The notes under the pieces are model-generated. The model was not told the DNA's origin. It did no database searches and saw only the letters and a program-made list of their open reading frames with translations. From Enterobacter sp. EA-1 (GTDB taxonomy: Bacteria > Pseudomonadota > Gammaproteobacteria > Enterobacterales > Enterobacteriaceae): 64,000 bases of DNA. The position numbers were made by a program, and so were the translations under genes. The stretch lies in NCBI GenBank assembly GCA_002886105.1, contig CP025776.1:3286001-3350000 (forward strand). The letters are read 5' to 3'. Below are positions 41,682 to 51,592 of this stretch, one piece after another. Numbering within the stretch: position 1 is the first letter of the stretch; each line of letters starts with the position of its first letter.

Positions 41682-43452
41682 ATGAATAAAACCCGTCAAC
41701 AAGAACTTACCCGCTGGTTAAAACAGCAAAGTATTATTTCCCGTCGCTGGCTGACGGCGTCCCGCCTTCTCGGCGTCGTTAGCGGCGTGCTGATTGTGGC
41801 GCAGGCATGGATCCTCGCTCGCATCCTTAATCATATGATTATGGAAAATATCCCGCGCGAAGCCCTGCTGCTGCCCTTCACGTTGCTGGTGCTGATCTTT
41901 ATTCTTCGCAGCTGGGTGGTGTGGATGCGCGAACGCGTGGGTTTTCATGCCGGTACGCATATTCGCTTTGAGATCCGCCGCCGCGTACTCGATCGCTTGC
42001 AACAGGCAGGTCCGGCCTCGGATTCAGGGCAAACCAGCAGGAAGCTGGGCGACGCTGATCCTTGAGCAAATCGACGACATGCACGATTTCTATGCCCGCT
42101 ATTTACCGCAGATGGCATTGGCGGCCAGCGTGCCATTACTGATTGTGATCACCTTGTTCCCCATCAACTGGGCCGCTGCACTGATCTTGCTTGGCACCGC
42201 CCCCCCTGATCCCGCTCTTTATGGCAATGGTCGGCATGGGGAGCTGCAGATGCCAACCGCCGCAATTTTAAAGCGCTGGCGCGGTTGAGCGGTCATTTCG
42301 ATCGTCTGCGCGGAATGGAAACATTACGTATCTTTGGGCGCGGTGCAGCAGAAACCGACAACATTCGTCATGCATCGCAAGACTTCCGCAGCCGGACCAT
42401 GGAAGTGTTGCGCCTCGCTTTTCTCTCGTCTGGCGTCCTCGGAGTTTTTTTACCTCACTGTCGATTGCCGTGGTCGCCGTCTATTTTGGCTTCTCTTATC
42501 TCGGCGAACTCGATTTTGGTCACTACGGAACGGGCGTCACGCTGTTTGCCGGTTTTCTGGCGCTGGTGCTGGCGCCGGAATTTTTCCAGCCGTTACGCGA
42601 CCTCGGTACGTTTTACCACGCGAAAGCCCAGGGCGATAGGCGCGGCCGACAGCCTGAAAACCTTTATGGAAGCGCCTTTAGCCCATCCGCAACGCGGCGA
42701 AATCACGCTGAAAGCCGATGAGCCGATTACGCTCACCGCCAACAACCTGAACCTCAAATCGCCGGAAGGCGCAGTGCTTGCCGGGCCGCTCAATTTCACG
42801 CTGCAAGCCGGGCAGCGCGTTGTGCTGGTCGGGCGCAGTGGCTCAGGAAAAGTTCGCTGATTAATGTGCTGTCGGGCTTTCTGCCCTATGAAGGCTCGCT
42901 GCGTGTCAATGGTATTGAACTGAGCGATCTGGATCCGGACGCCCCGGCGCGCTGTCATAAGCTGGGTGGGGCAAAACCCGCAGCTTCCGGCGGCGACCCT
43001 GCGAGACAATATTCTGCTTTCACGCCCGGATGCCAGTGAAGACGCGTTACAGGCGGTGCTGGAAAAGCACTGGGTTAACGAGTTTCTGCCGATGTTGCCG
43101 GACGGTCTGGAAACACAGCCCGGCGATCAGGCCGTCCGTCTTTCCGTCGGCCGAGGCGCAGCGTGTGGCGGTGGCCCGCGCCCTGCTCTCGCCCTGCAAA
43201 CTGCTATTGCTGGACGAGCCTTCAGCCAGTCTGGATGCCCACAGCGAGCAGCGCGTCATGCAGGCGCTGAATGACGCCTCTCGCCAGCAATCCACGCTAA
43301 TGGTGACACATCAGCTGGAAAACCTCGCTGAATGGGATGCGATTTGGGTGATGCAGGATGGTCAGATTATCGAGCAAGGCACGTATGCCGCGCTTTCCAC
43401 TGCGCAGGGGGCATTTGCCGACCTTCTTGCTCATCGTCAGGAGGAGATTTAA
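41682..43452 (+). CDS. cydD: Glutathione/cysteine ABC exporter CydD (frame-broken)
   Basis: CydD with CydC forms a heterodimeric ABC exporter that sends glutathione and cysteine to the periplasm and is needed for cytochrome bd assembly. MNKTRQQELTRWLKQQSIIS starts an N-terminal six-helix domain. Walker [10 protein letters not shown] is near residue 390, and the signature is in RLSVGQAQRVAVARALL after correcting CCGAGG at 43151-43156 to CCAGG. Walker B is LLLLDEPSASLDAHSEQRVM. Other breaks lie near 42020, 42205, 42290, 42450, 42630, 42850 and 42950. Its stop abuts the cydC ATG. Confidence 0.95.
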
Positions 43453-45172
43453 ATGCGCGCGTTGCTGCCTTACCTTGCATTGTATAAACGCCACAAATGG
43501 ATGCTGACATTGGGCGTGATCCTCGCGATTGTTACGCTGCTCGCCAGTATTGGTCTGTTGACGCTCTCTGGCTGGTTCCTGTCCGCATCTGCGGTGGTCG
43601 GCGTCGCCGGGATCTACAGCTTCAACTATATGCTCCCCGCCGCTGGCGTTCGCGGCGCGGCGATTACCCGCACCGCCGGTCGCTACTTTGAGCGTCTGGT
43701 CAGCCACGATGCCACATTCCGCGTGCTGGAACATCTACGCGTATCGACCTTCAGCAAGCTGTTACCGCTCTCCCCTGCCGGTTTAGCCCGCTTTCGCCCG
43801 AGGGCGAATTGCTGAACCGCGTGGTCGCCGACGTTGACACCCTCGATCACCTGTACTTACGCGTGATTTCACCGCTGGTGGGTGCGCTGGTGGTGATTAT
43901 CGTGGTGATGGTTGGCCTGAGCGTGTTGGATGTGTCGCTGGCGCTGATTCTGGGCGGGATCATGCTGGCGACGTTGTTTGTGCTGCCGCCGCTGTTTTAT
44001 CGCGCAGGCAAACCCACTGGCGAGAATCTCACCGCCTTGCGTGGTCAGTATCGCCAGCAACTCACCAGCTGGTTGCAGGGACAAGCGGAGCTGACGCTGT
44101 TCGGCGCCAGCCAGCGCTACCGCCGAGAACTGGAAAATACCGAGCTGAGCTGGCATGACGCCCAGCGCCGTCAGTCCGATCTTACCGCGGTCTCACAGGC
44201 AGTGATGCTGCTGATCAGCGGTGCGACGGTGATCGCCATGCTGTGGTTTGCTTCCGCTGGCGTGGGCGAAAACACGCAGACTGGCGCACTGATTGCGCTG
44301 TTCGTCTTCTGCGCGCTGGCAGCTTTTGAAGCGCTGGCCCCGGTAACGGGGGCTTTTCAGCATCTCGGTCAGGTCATCGCCTCAGCGCATCACCCAACTC
44401 ACCGAATGCGAGCCGGAAGTGACGTTCCCACAACACGACCGCCGTGCCAGAACAGGTCGCTGTCCAGCTTGATGCGCTGTCGTTTAGCTACCCCGGCCAA
44501 CCACAACAGGCACTGGACAACATGACGCTGTCGATTTCTGCCGGGGAACATGTGGCAATCCTCGGTCGCACCGGCTGCGGCAAATCCACACTGTTGCAAT
44601 TGCTCACCCGCGCATGGGATCCGCAGCGCGGTGAAATTCGCTTAAATGACCAGCCAATGACGGGTTTTTCTGAGCCAGTATTACGTAGCCTTATCAGTAT
44701 GGTGCCGCAGCGCGTGCATCTGTTTAGCGCCACTCTGCGCGACAACCTGCTGCTGGCTGCGCCCCACGCCAGCGATGAGCAGTTAACGGCAATGTTGACG
44801 CGCGTCGGGCTGGAAAAACTGCTCGACGATAGCGGCCTGAATGCGTGGCTGGGTGAAGGCGGGCGTCAATTGTCGGGCGGGGAGTTACGTCGTCTGGCGA
44901 TTGCCCGTGCGTTATTGCATGATGCGCCGCTGGTCTTGCTGGATGAACCCACAGAGGGCCCTCGGATGCATCAACCGAGAGCCAAATCCTTGAATTACTA
45001 GCTGGAAGTAATGAAAGGGAAAACCCTGTTGATGGTCACCCATCGCTTGCGTGGCTTGTCGCGTTGCGATCGGATAATTGTGATGGACAACGGGCAAATA
45101 ATTGAGCAAGGTAATCACGCAGCGTTAATGGCGAAACAGGGGCGGTACTACCAGTTTAAGCAGCGTCTGTAA
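43453..45172 (+). CDS. cydC: Glutathione/cysteine ABC exporter CydC (frame-broken)
   Basis: CydC is the partner half-transporter of CydD. MRALLPYLALYKRHKWML and SASAVVGVAGIYSFNYMLPA begin the membrane domain. Walker A ILGRTGCGKSTLLQLL, signature QLSGGELRRLAIARALLHDA and Walker B LVLLDEPTEG follow. Breaks at 43797-43804 (CCCGAGGG for CCAGGG, restoring RFRQGELLNR) and 44959-44965 (CCCTCGG for CCTGG, restoring EGLDASTESQILELL) fit the Dcm-site pattern; others lie near 44390 and 45000. It ends YYQFKQRL. It starts immediately after the cydD stop. Confidence 0.95.
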
Positions 45173-45279
45173 GTGGATATTCGTCATTTTGCCGTTCCTG
45201 CTACGGCACCGCTAAAGTATACCGGCCAAAATGACGATATTAACCTGTGTCCCTTGTCGCGTTGTGGAGCACTGAAGTC

Positions 45280-45981
45280 ATGCGCCCGGGTGCAGCTTTC
45301 TCGTCATTCTATCGCATTTCCTTCGCCCGAAGCGGCGTTGCGTGAACCCAATGGGCTTCTGGCGCTGGGCGGCGATTTGGAGTCCGGCGCGCGCCTGTTG
45401 ATGGCCTACCAGCGCGGTATTTTTCCGTGGTTTCTCCAGCGATCCCATCCTTTGGTGGTCACCGGACCCACGCGCCGTGCTATGGCCCGAGTCTTTTCAT
45501 GTGAGCCGTAGCATGAAACGTTTTCACAAAACCTCCCCTTATCGCGTCACGCTGAATCACGCCTTCGGTCAAGTGATTGACGGATGTTCACAGGATCGCG
45601 ATGAAGGCACTGGATCACGCCAGACGTGGTTATGGCTTACCACCGACTTCATGAGCTGGGACATGCGCACTCGATTGAAGTCTGGGAAGATGACGAACTG
45701 GTCGGCGGTATGTACGGCGTTTCGCAAGGCGCGCTATTCTGCGGTGAATCGATGTTTAGCCGCCGTGAGAATGCATCAAAACCGCGCTGCTGGTCTTTAG
45801 CGCTGAATTTGTGCGTCGCGGCGGGAAATTAATTGATTGCCGGTGCTGAATAATCACACAGCCTCACTTGGCGCTGTGGAGATCCCCACGTCGGGATTAT
45901 CTGCTGCATCTTGCCGACATGCGTAAACAACCATTACCGTCCCATTTTTGGGTGCCACGGACGCTGTTTTTATCCCTCTGA
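45280..45981 (+). CDS. aat: Leucyl/phenylalanyl-tRNA-protein transferase Aat (frame-broken)
   Basis: Aat adds Leu or Phe to N-terminal Lys or Arg, creating N-degrons that ClpS delivers to ClpAP. ClpS and ClpA are encoded about 6 kb downstream. The start is ATG CGC followed by CCCGGG in place of CCTGG, restoring [69 protein letters not shown] and [15 protein letters not shown] are conserved. Breaks lie near 45287, 45440, 45610, 45790 and 45840-45900. The likely end is [12 protein letters not shown]. Confidence 0.92.
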
Positions 45982-46266
45982 CGAATGTTTTCGGCACATT
46001 TTTTATCAGGGTGTTATAATGGACGCTCAGAGCAGCTTTTGCCTGTTGCCCCGCCTCATCCGGGAATGGTTCGTATCAGGGATGCCCTTCGTTTATCTCA
46101 TCGCTCCCCTTTACGGATGCGCGTTTCGCGCGTCGTGACTTGTGGCGTGAGGGCAATATGCAAAAGTTGTTTTGCTGCGTTTTATCAGCACAAATCTTTA
46201 CTTAACAGACGAACTTCGGCATTATCTTGCCGGTTCAAAAATTATGGTAGTGATACCCCCGAGGAT

Positions 46267-46488
<222 letters not shown>

Positions 46489-46522
46489 GATCTTTCGCCA
46501 GCACGGTTAAGTGCACATATTC

Positions 46523-46556
46523 TAAAGGCCGGGTAATCCCGGCCTTTTGTTTTTCT
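46523..46556 (+). terminator. Intrinsic terminator after infA
   Basis: AAAGGCCGGG pairs with CCCGGCCTTT around TAAT and is followed by TGTTTTTC, 35 bases after the infA stop. Confidence 0.88.
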
Positions 46557-46596
46557 CTTCCCGCTCTCTCCCCTCAGATTAAACTTTAACCACCTA

Positions 46597-46630
46597 AGAC
46601 AATTGTCTATACTTAGCTATGACAAATGTC
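46597..46630. promoter_or_regulatory. Paired palindromic operator upstream of the Xre/RES module
   Basis: AGACAATTGTCT (46597-46608) is a perfect 12-base palindrome. A second copy, GACAAATGTC at 46621-46630, differs from its core GACAATTGTC by one base. The centres are 23 bases apart, about two helical turns. Xre-family antitoxins commonly bind such repeats to repress their own operon, so this is the likely autoregulatory site (inference). Confidence 0.6.
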
Positions 46631-46647
46631 CGCATGCAGGAGGAAAA

Positions 46648-47089
46648 TGAGAACCTCGAGTCCGGATCAAAACCGACTGAAAATGCGCTCTGGCGCTTTG
46701 CCGGTTTCCCCGCAAACAGAGGCCTTAAACTCGTTCAGATGCTGAATGAAGGTTTGCCGGTCAGCATCCTCGATAATATTCATGAATGGACGGAAATGTC
46801 CCGTTCCGACATTTTGCGCGTGACCGGGATTAACGAACGCAATGTCGCCCGCCGTAAAAGCACCGGTCGGACGCTAACGCCGGAAGAGAGCGAACGCATT
46901 GCGCGTCTGGTCAGGGTGGTGGATGCGGCGGTGCAGTTTTTCGGCAACAAAAGATGGCGTATGACTGGCTGCAAGCGCCGGTTCGCGGTCTGGGCAACGT
47001 TGCGCCGATCTCGTTAATCGCCACAGAAAGCGGCGCACTGGAAGTGACCGACCTGATTGGTCGCACCGGAACATGGGGTGTTTGCTTGA
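46648..47089 (+). CDS. Xre/ParS-family antitoxin (DUF2384 type; frame-broken)
   Basis: This is the antitoxin of an Xre/RES type II module. It has an N-terminal Xre helix-turn-helix region (LPVSILDNIHEWTEMSRSDI) and a C-terminal DUF2384 toxin-binding part (SERIARLVRVVDAAVQFFG, then GLGNVAPISLIATESGALEV). I chose the ATG at 46648 because AGGAGG precedes it and the operator precedes that; it needs one extra A near 46670. ATGs at 46619 and 46634 are in frame without correction but lack a good ribosome site or overlap the operator. CACCGG at 47064-47069 read as CCTGG restores the end IGRLEHGVFA. Its stop overlaps the toxin start. Confidence 0.85.
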
Positions 47090-47563
47090 TTTTCTATCGC
47101 CTTGTGACGCACCGCTACGCCAGCGAAGCCCTGGACCGGCAGCGGTGCAAATCTCTATGGCGGCAGATGGAATCATAAAGGTCACCCGGCAGTTTACGTC
47201 GCGTCGTCCATTTCGCTGGCTGCGCTGGAAATGCTGGTGCACGTGCACAGCGACAGCATCCTCACTCAGTACGGGCTGTTCAGTATCGAGATACCCGATA
47301 ACGATATTGAATACCTTGATAAACAATGGTTACCGCCCGACTGGCAGGAAAACCCGGCCCTCTCTCAACCATGGATCTCGGTACCGCCCGGCTCGAAGCC
47401 AACAGTGGCGTTGCACTGGTGCTTCCTTCCTGCGTGGTTCCACTCGAGAACAACGCCATGTTGAACCCACAACATCCGGTTTTCAGTAAGCAGTTGAAAA
47501 CGGTCAAAGCGCTCCCCTTTTCTTTTGATACCCGCACCGGTAAATCAGACCACAGTACGTTAA
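47086..47563 (+). CDS. RES-domain toxin (frame-broken)
   Basis: RES-domain toxins degrade NAD+, and the Xre antitoxin neutralises them. The corrected protein starts at a TTG overlapping the antitoxin stop (TTGA): MIFYRLVTHRYASEAWTGSG, then NLYGGRWNHKGHPAVYVASS, SLAALEMLVHVH and SGVALVLPSCVVPLENNAML. These contain the Arg, Glu and Ser positions that name the family. Breaks lie near 47130 (extra C at a CCTGG), 47360, and 47535-47540 (CACCGG for CCTGG). The last correction gives the end FSFDTRLVNQTTVR; without it the frame would run on to 47787. Confidence 0.85.
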
Positions 47564-47725
47564 GACTTGCGAACAAACGCCAATGGAAATCAATCTCATT
47601 TGTATTTAATATGCGAACGCTAACTTCATTTTGTTCACATAATGCCCTTTCGGATCTTTTAAAGAAAAGGGCTGTGAAAACAAAAGAATGCGCGTCTAAA
47701 CATAACAATCTGATGAGGTATTGGC
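47564..47725. other. Spacer upstream of the siderophore receptor
   Basis: This 162-base AT-rich gap probably holds the receptor promoter. GGAAATCAATCTCATTTGT (47585-47603) matches only about 11 of 19 positions of the Fur consensus, so it is a weak candidate iron box. No gene is seen. Confidence 0.35.
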
Positions 47726-49939
47726 ATGTCTTTCAATCGGGTATATGGCAAGCAGCTATGCGCCGAACTCAACACAACGGGGTTTAAAAACAAATTTGCG
47801 TTCTCATTACTGACGCTTTGCATCACCCATGCATTCGCTATTTCAGCAGCAAATGCGGCTAACAGTGCAACAACCTCCGACAAAACCCGTTCGGAGCAGA
47901 CACTGGTCGTTACGGCAGATGATAACAATGAGGCAAAAACCGAGGCGACGAAATCCTATACCGTACCGGCTACGCGTGCAGGCACGAAAATGAACCTGAC
48001 ACAACGCGATATTCCACAGTCGGTCAGCGTATTAACCCAGCAGCGGATCAAAGATCAGAATTTGCAGAATGTGGGAGATGCACTGGCTAACGTCACTGGC
48101 ATCTCGGCTTCGCAGAATGACTCAGAGCGCGTTGACTTCTATTCCCGCGGTTTCTATCTCGACAATTATACCTACGATGATATTCCCTCCGCGCAGACCG
48201 GCGCATGGAACTTTGGTGAAACAGACGGCGACTCTGCGATTTACGAGCGTATTGATATTGTTCGGGGCGCGACAGGTTTAATGACCGGCACCGGTAACCC
48301 CTGGCGCTGCCGTTAACATGATCCGTAAGAAAGCCGACGGCAAAACCTTCACAGGTAATCTCTCGGCAAGCTACGGAAGCTGGGATAACCAGCGTTATGT
48401 TGCCGACTTATCCGGGCCACTGAATGAGTCAGGTACCGTGCGTGGTCGCGTCGTGACAGGTTATCAGGATCAGGACAGTTGGGTGGATCGCTACCATAAA
48501 AGGAAAAAATTCCTCTATGCTACTGTCGCGGCAGACATCACGGACAATACGACGCTGGATCTATGACTACCAGACGCGCGACACCGATGGCCCCTCGTGG
48601 GGAGGTCTGCCAACTGTGGTACAGCAACGGTAGCCGTATTCAGTATGATCGCAGCGCTAACCCATCAGCAGACTGGACGCATTACAACATCCTGTCACGT
48701 AAAGTCTTCGCCAACCTGACCACCAACTTCGATAACGGCTGGCAGGTACGCGTCAACGGAACCCATGCTGAGTCGGATTTCGACAGTAAGCTACTTTATG
48801 TCACCGGCTATCCAGATCAGACCACCGGCATTTTGGATAGCAGTGGCTATGGCTACGCAGGCTGGTATAAAGGTTTACGCACTCAGACAGCCATGGATGC
48901 CTATGCCAGTGGCCCGTTCGAACTGCTGGGGCGTCAGCATCAGTTAGTGGCAGGAGTTGATTATAGCCGCCAGCGTAACCGCTACCTCTACTCAAGCACG
49001 ATCCTTTCGCCTGCTGAGATAGGCAACTGGAACGACTGGAATGGCGATGTGGCAGAGCCTGACTGGCCCGCCGGGCGCTCTCTTCTGAAGATACCATCCG
49101 TCAGAAAGCCAGCTATATGGCTGCACGCTTTTCGCTGACCGATCCGTTGTCGATGATCATTGGCGCGCGTTATACCCAGTACAGCGCGCAGGGTACGACT
49201 GCGGATATGAAGAAAAATAACCTGACGCCTTACGGTGGGTTGGTCTATGACATCAACGAGAACTTCTCCGCGTTCACCAGCTACACCTCTATCTTCGGCC
49301 GCAAACGTATCGCGACCAGCAAGGCAATTATCTGAAGCCGGTGACCGGGAAAGATTACGAAGCCGGTATCAAAGGCGACTGGGACGACAGCCGGATCACC
49401 GCGAGCCTGTCGGTGTTCCGCATTGAGCAGGACAATCTTGGTCAGATCCTGAGCGATACCTATGTCAACAACAGCAGTGAAAACGCCTACAAAGCGGCAA
49501 AGGCGTGGTGAGTCGCGGTGTTGATTTTGAAATCAACGGTGCGGTCACGGATAACCTGAAGGTCACGTTTGGCGCCACCCGCTACGTGGCGAAGGATGCA
49601 TCCGGCGATCGCACAAACCCGTATATGCCGCAAACCAGCCTGAAACTGTTTACCAGCTATACCCTGCCGATGCTGCCGGAGTTGACCGTCGGTGGTGGCG
49701 TGAACTGGCAGAACCGCACCTATAAAGAGGCCACGAATCCATCCGGGCAAACAGAGCGCGTTTACCGGGGGAGCTACCCGCTGGCCAATCTTTTGCCCGT
49801 TACCAGATCAACAAAAAATCTCGCGGTACAGGGAAACATCAAAAACCTGTTTGACCGTGAGTACAACACCAATCCCTCCGGCGGAGTGGCATTCAACGAA
49901 CCGCGAAATTATTCGGTTAGCCTGAATTACGCTTTCTGA
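47726..49939 (+). CDS. TonB-dependent siderophore receptor, FhuE-like (frame-broken)
   Basis: This is an outer-membrane receptor resembling E. coli FhuE, which takes up ferric coprogen and rhodotorulate. A signal peptide ends in ISAANA, and the TonB box TLVVTA follows near residue 55. The plug reads RAGTKMNLTQRDIPQSVSVL, NVTGISASQNDSERVDFYSR and VRGATGLMTGTGNPGAAVNM, the last restored by removing one C at a CCTGG near 48300. The barrel includes SYGSWDNQRYVADLSGPLNE and ELTVGGGVNWQNRTYKEA. It ends in NYAF, with the terminal Phe of outer-membrane proteins. Breaks lie near 48310, 48560, 49080, 49310, 49500 and 49790. The ferric siderophore bound is inferred only. Confidence 0.9.
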
Positions 49940-50112
49940 TTGTAAATGGACGCACTGGCGTGGCCCTCCGACAAAAGCGGTCACGTCAGGCAATGATAAA
50001 ACCGTGTAAAGCGGGAAGATGTCATGCCGGAAAGATTCTTTTCTTGACCATCCCCCGCCTCCCGCCGTACTATCAGCAGCAAACATCATCAAAATTAATG
50101 ATTGGCGGAAAC

Positions 50113-51505
50113 ATGGAACAGTCCGGACACAGTAATCATTCATTACTGCTTAGCGAATGGCAGGCTTTATTGCACCCAGACGCCCCCCACCGTTCACGAT
50201 ATTCTTACCGGCACCGGGCGATGAGGAGATCCGCCATCTGGTTAATGTTTTTATGACTACATGCTTTCACATCATGAAAGCGAGCTGTTTCTGAGCACTG
50301 AACAGGTCAGTACACGCCTCAGTCATAGCATGTTCCATTGGTTACGCAGCGTGCTGGGCAGTGCCCGGCAAGATCTGCCGCAGCTATTAGAAAAACAGCG
50401 TGAAATTGGCATTATTCACGCACGTATCGGCTTGCCAATTGACCTCGTCGCACGCGGGGCGCGAAAGCTGAAAAACGAGCTTTACCAGTTATTACAGACG
50501 AAAGAGACGATCCCGACCGCCTTACTGAGCGATATTATTTGCTTCCAGCAGCCACGGCGATGGATACCGCGATAGAAGCAATGACGGTGTCTTACTCCCC
50601 CCACCTACCAAAGCTCCATGCAGGCGCAGGAACAGTACCGCCTGCTGTCGATTTATGACGATGTAAATGTTGAGCGTGAACGGCAGATCAGCGCGCTGAC
50701 AAGCTGGGAAAACCAGTTTATCTACAATATCGCCACCGGGCTGCCTGCTGCGGATCTTATCCCTCTGGCGAAATCCGAATTCGGTATGTGGTTTTCTCAT
50801 AAAGGCAGGCATCTGCTGGGCAACCCCAACATGCTGGCCAATATGGATACCCTGATAAAGCAGGCGGATGATCACATTACACAGGCACTGACCCAGTCAC
50901 TGTCGCCAGTGGTGGAGTCGCGGATGGCGGTGTTGCAGGCGATACGCCAGCTTACCGGGCAGATCCATCGCCTGCTCACATCGATGTTCGATGCGCTGGT
51001 TGAGCTTGAAAACGGTAAAGATCCCCTGACGCAGCTGCTGAATCGCCGCTTTATTCCCACCATTATGCGCCGGGAGATCTCACTGGCGCTGAATGTGCGT
51101 AAACCGTTTATTCTGGCCATGCTGGATATCGACCACTTTAAAAAAATCAACGACAGCTACGGGCACAGCGCGGGCGATATCACGCTGAAAACCGTTGCCA
51201 CCGTCATTTACGACCATTTTCGCAGTAGCGACTATGTGTTCCGCTACGGCGGCGAAGAGTTTATGGTCTTGCTGGTCGAGTCGGATTTAACTCAGGCGAA
51301 GATCATTCTGGAAGCGTTACGCCAGAAAATCGCCGCCCTCAGTATTGAGGTATCCCCCACGCAGCACTTCTCCGTGACCGTTAGCATTGGTTTCGTGGAC
51401 TTTGATTATCATCCGGATTACAAGCGTTTGATTGATAAAGCAGACCGCGCGCTCTACGCGGCCAAAGATCATGGGCGAAACCGTATTGAAGCGCACCCGC
51501 GCTGA
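50113..51505 (+). CDS. Globin-coupled diguanylate cyclase, DosC-like (frame-broken)
   Basis: Its closest match in my knowledge is E. coli DosC (YddV), a haem-based oxygen sensor that makes c-di-GMP. The N-terminal globin has the distal Tyr region NVFYDYM, aligned with DosC Tyr43, and the proximal His in HARIGLP, aligned with His98. A middle helical region includes LAKSEFGMWFSHKGRHLL. The C-terminal GGDEF domain reads RSSDYVFRYGGEEF, with an intact GGEEF active site and an RxxD inhibitory site five residues before it. Breaks lie near 50185, 50255, 50555 and 50605. An ATG 15 bases upstream is an alternative start. It ends with HPR before a shared terminator. Confidence 0.88.
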
Positions 51506-51542
51506 TCCCCACCCTGCTTTCGCATCTTATCTGGCGCAGAGA

Positions 51543-51575
51543 TAAAAAACCGGGTCCACAGGAACCCGGTTTTTA
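51543..51575 (+). terminator. Bidirectional terminator between the cyclase gene and clpA
   Basis: AAAAACCGGGT pairs with ACCCGGTTTTT. The cyclase gene and clpA converge on it, with A and T runs on both flanks. Confidence 0.88.
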
Positions 51576-51592
51576 TGACGTCACCGCAGAAA

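Noticed and set aside
46489-51592. serW tRNA gene expected by synteny
   Set aside because: I looked for the conserved TTCGAATCCC-type T arm and acceptor stem on both strands between infA and clpA and did not find them.
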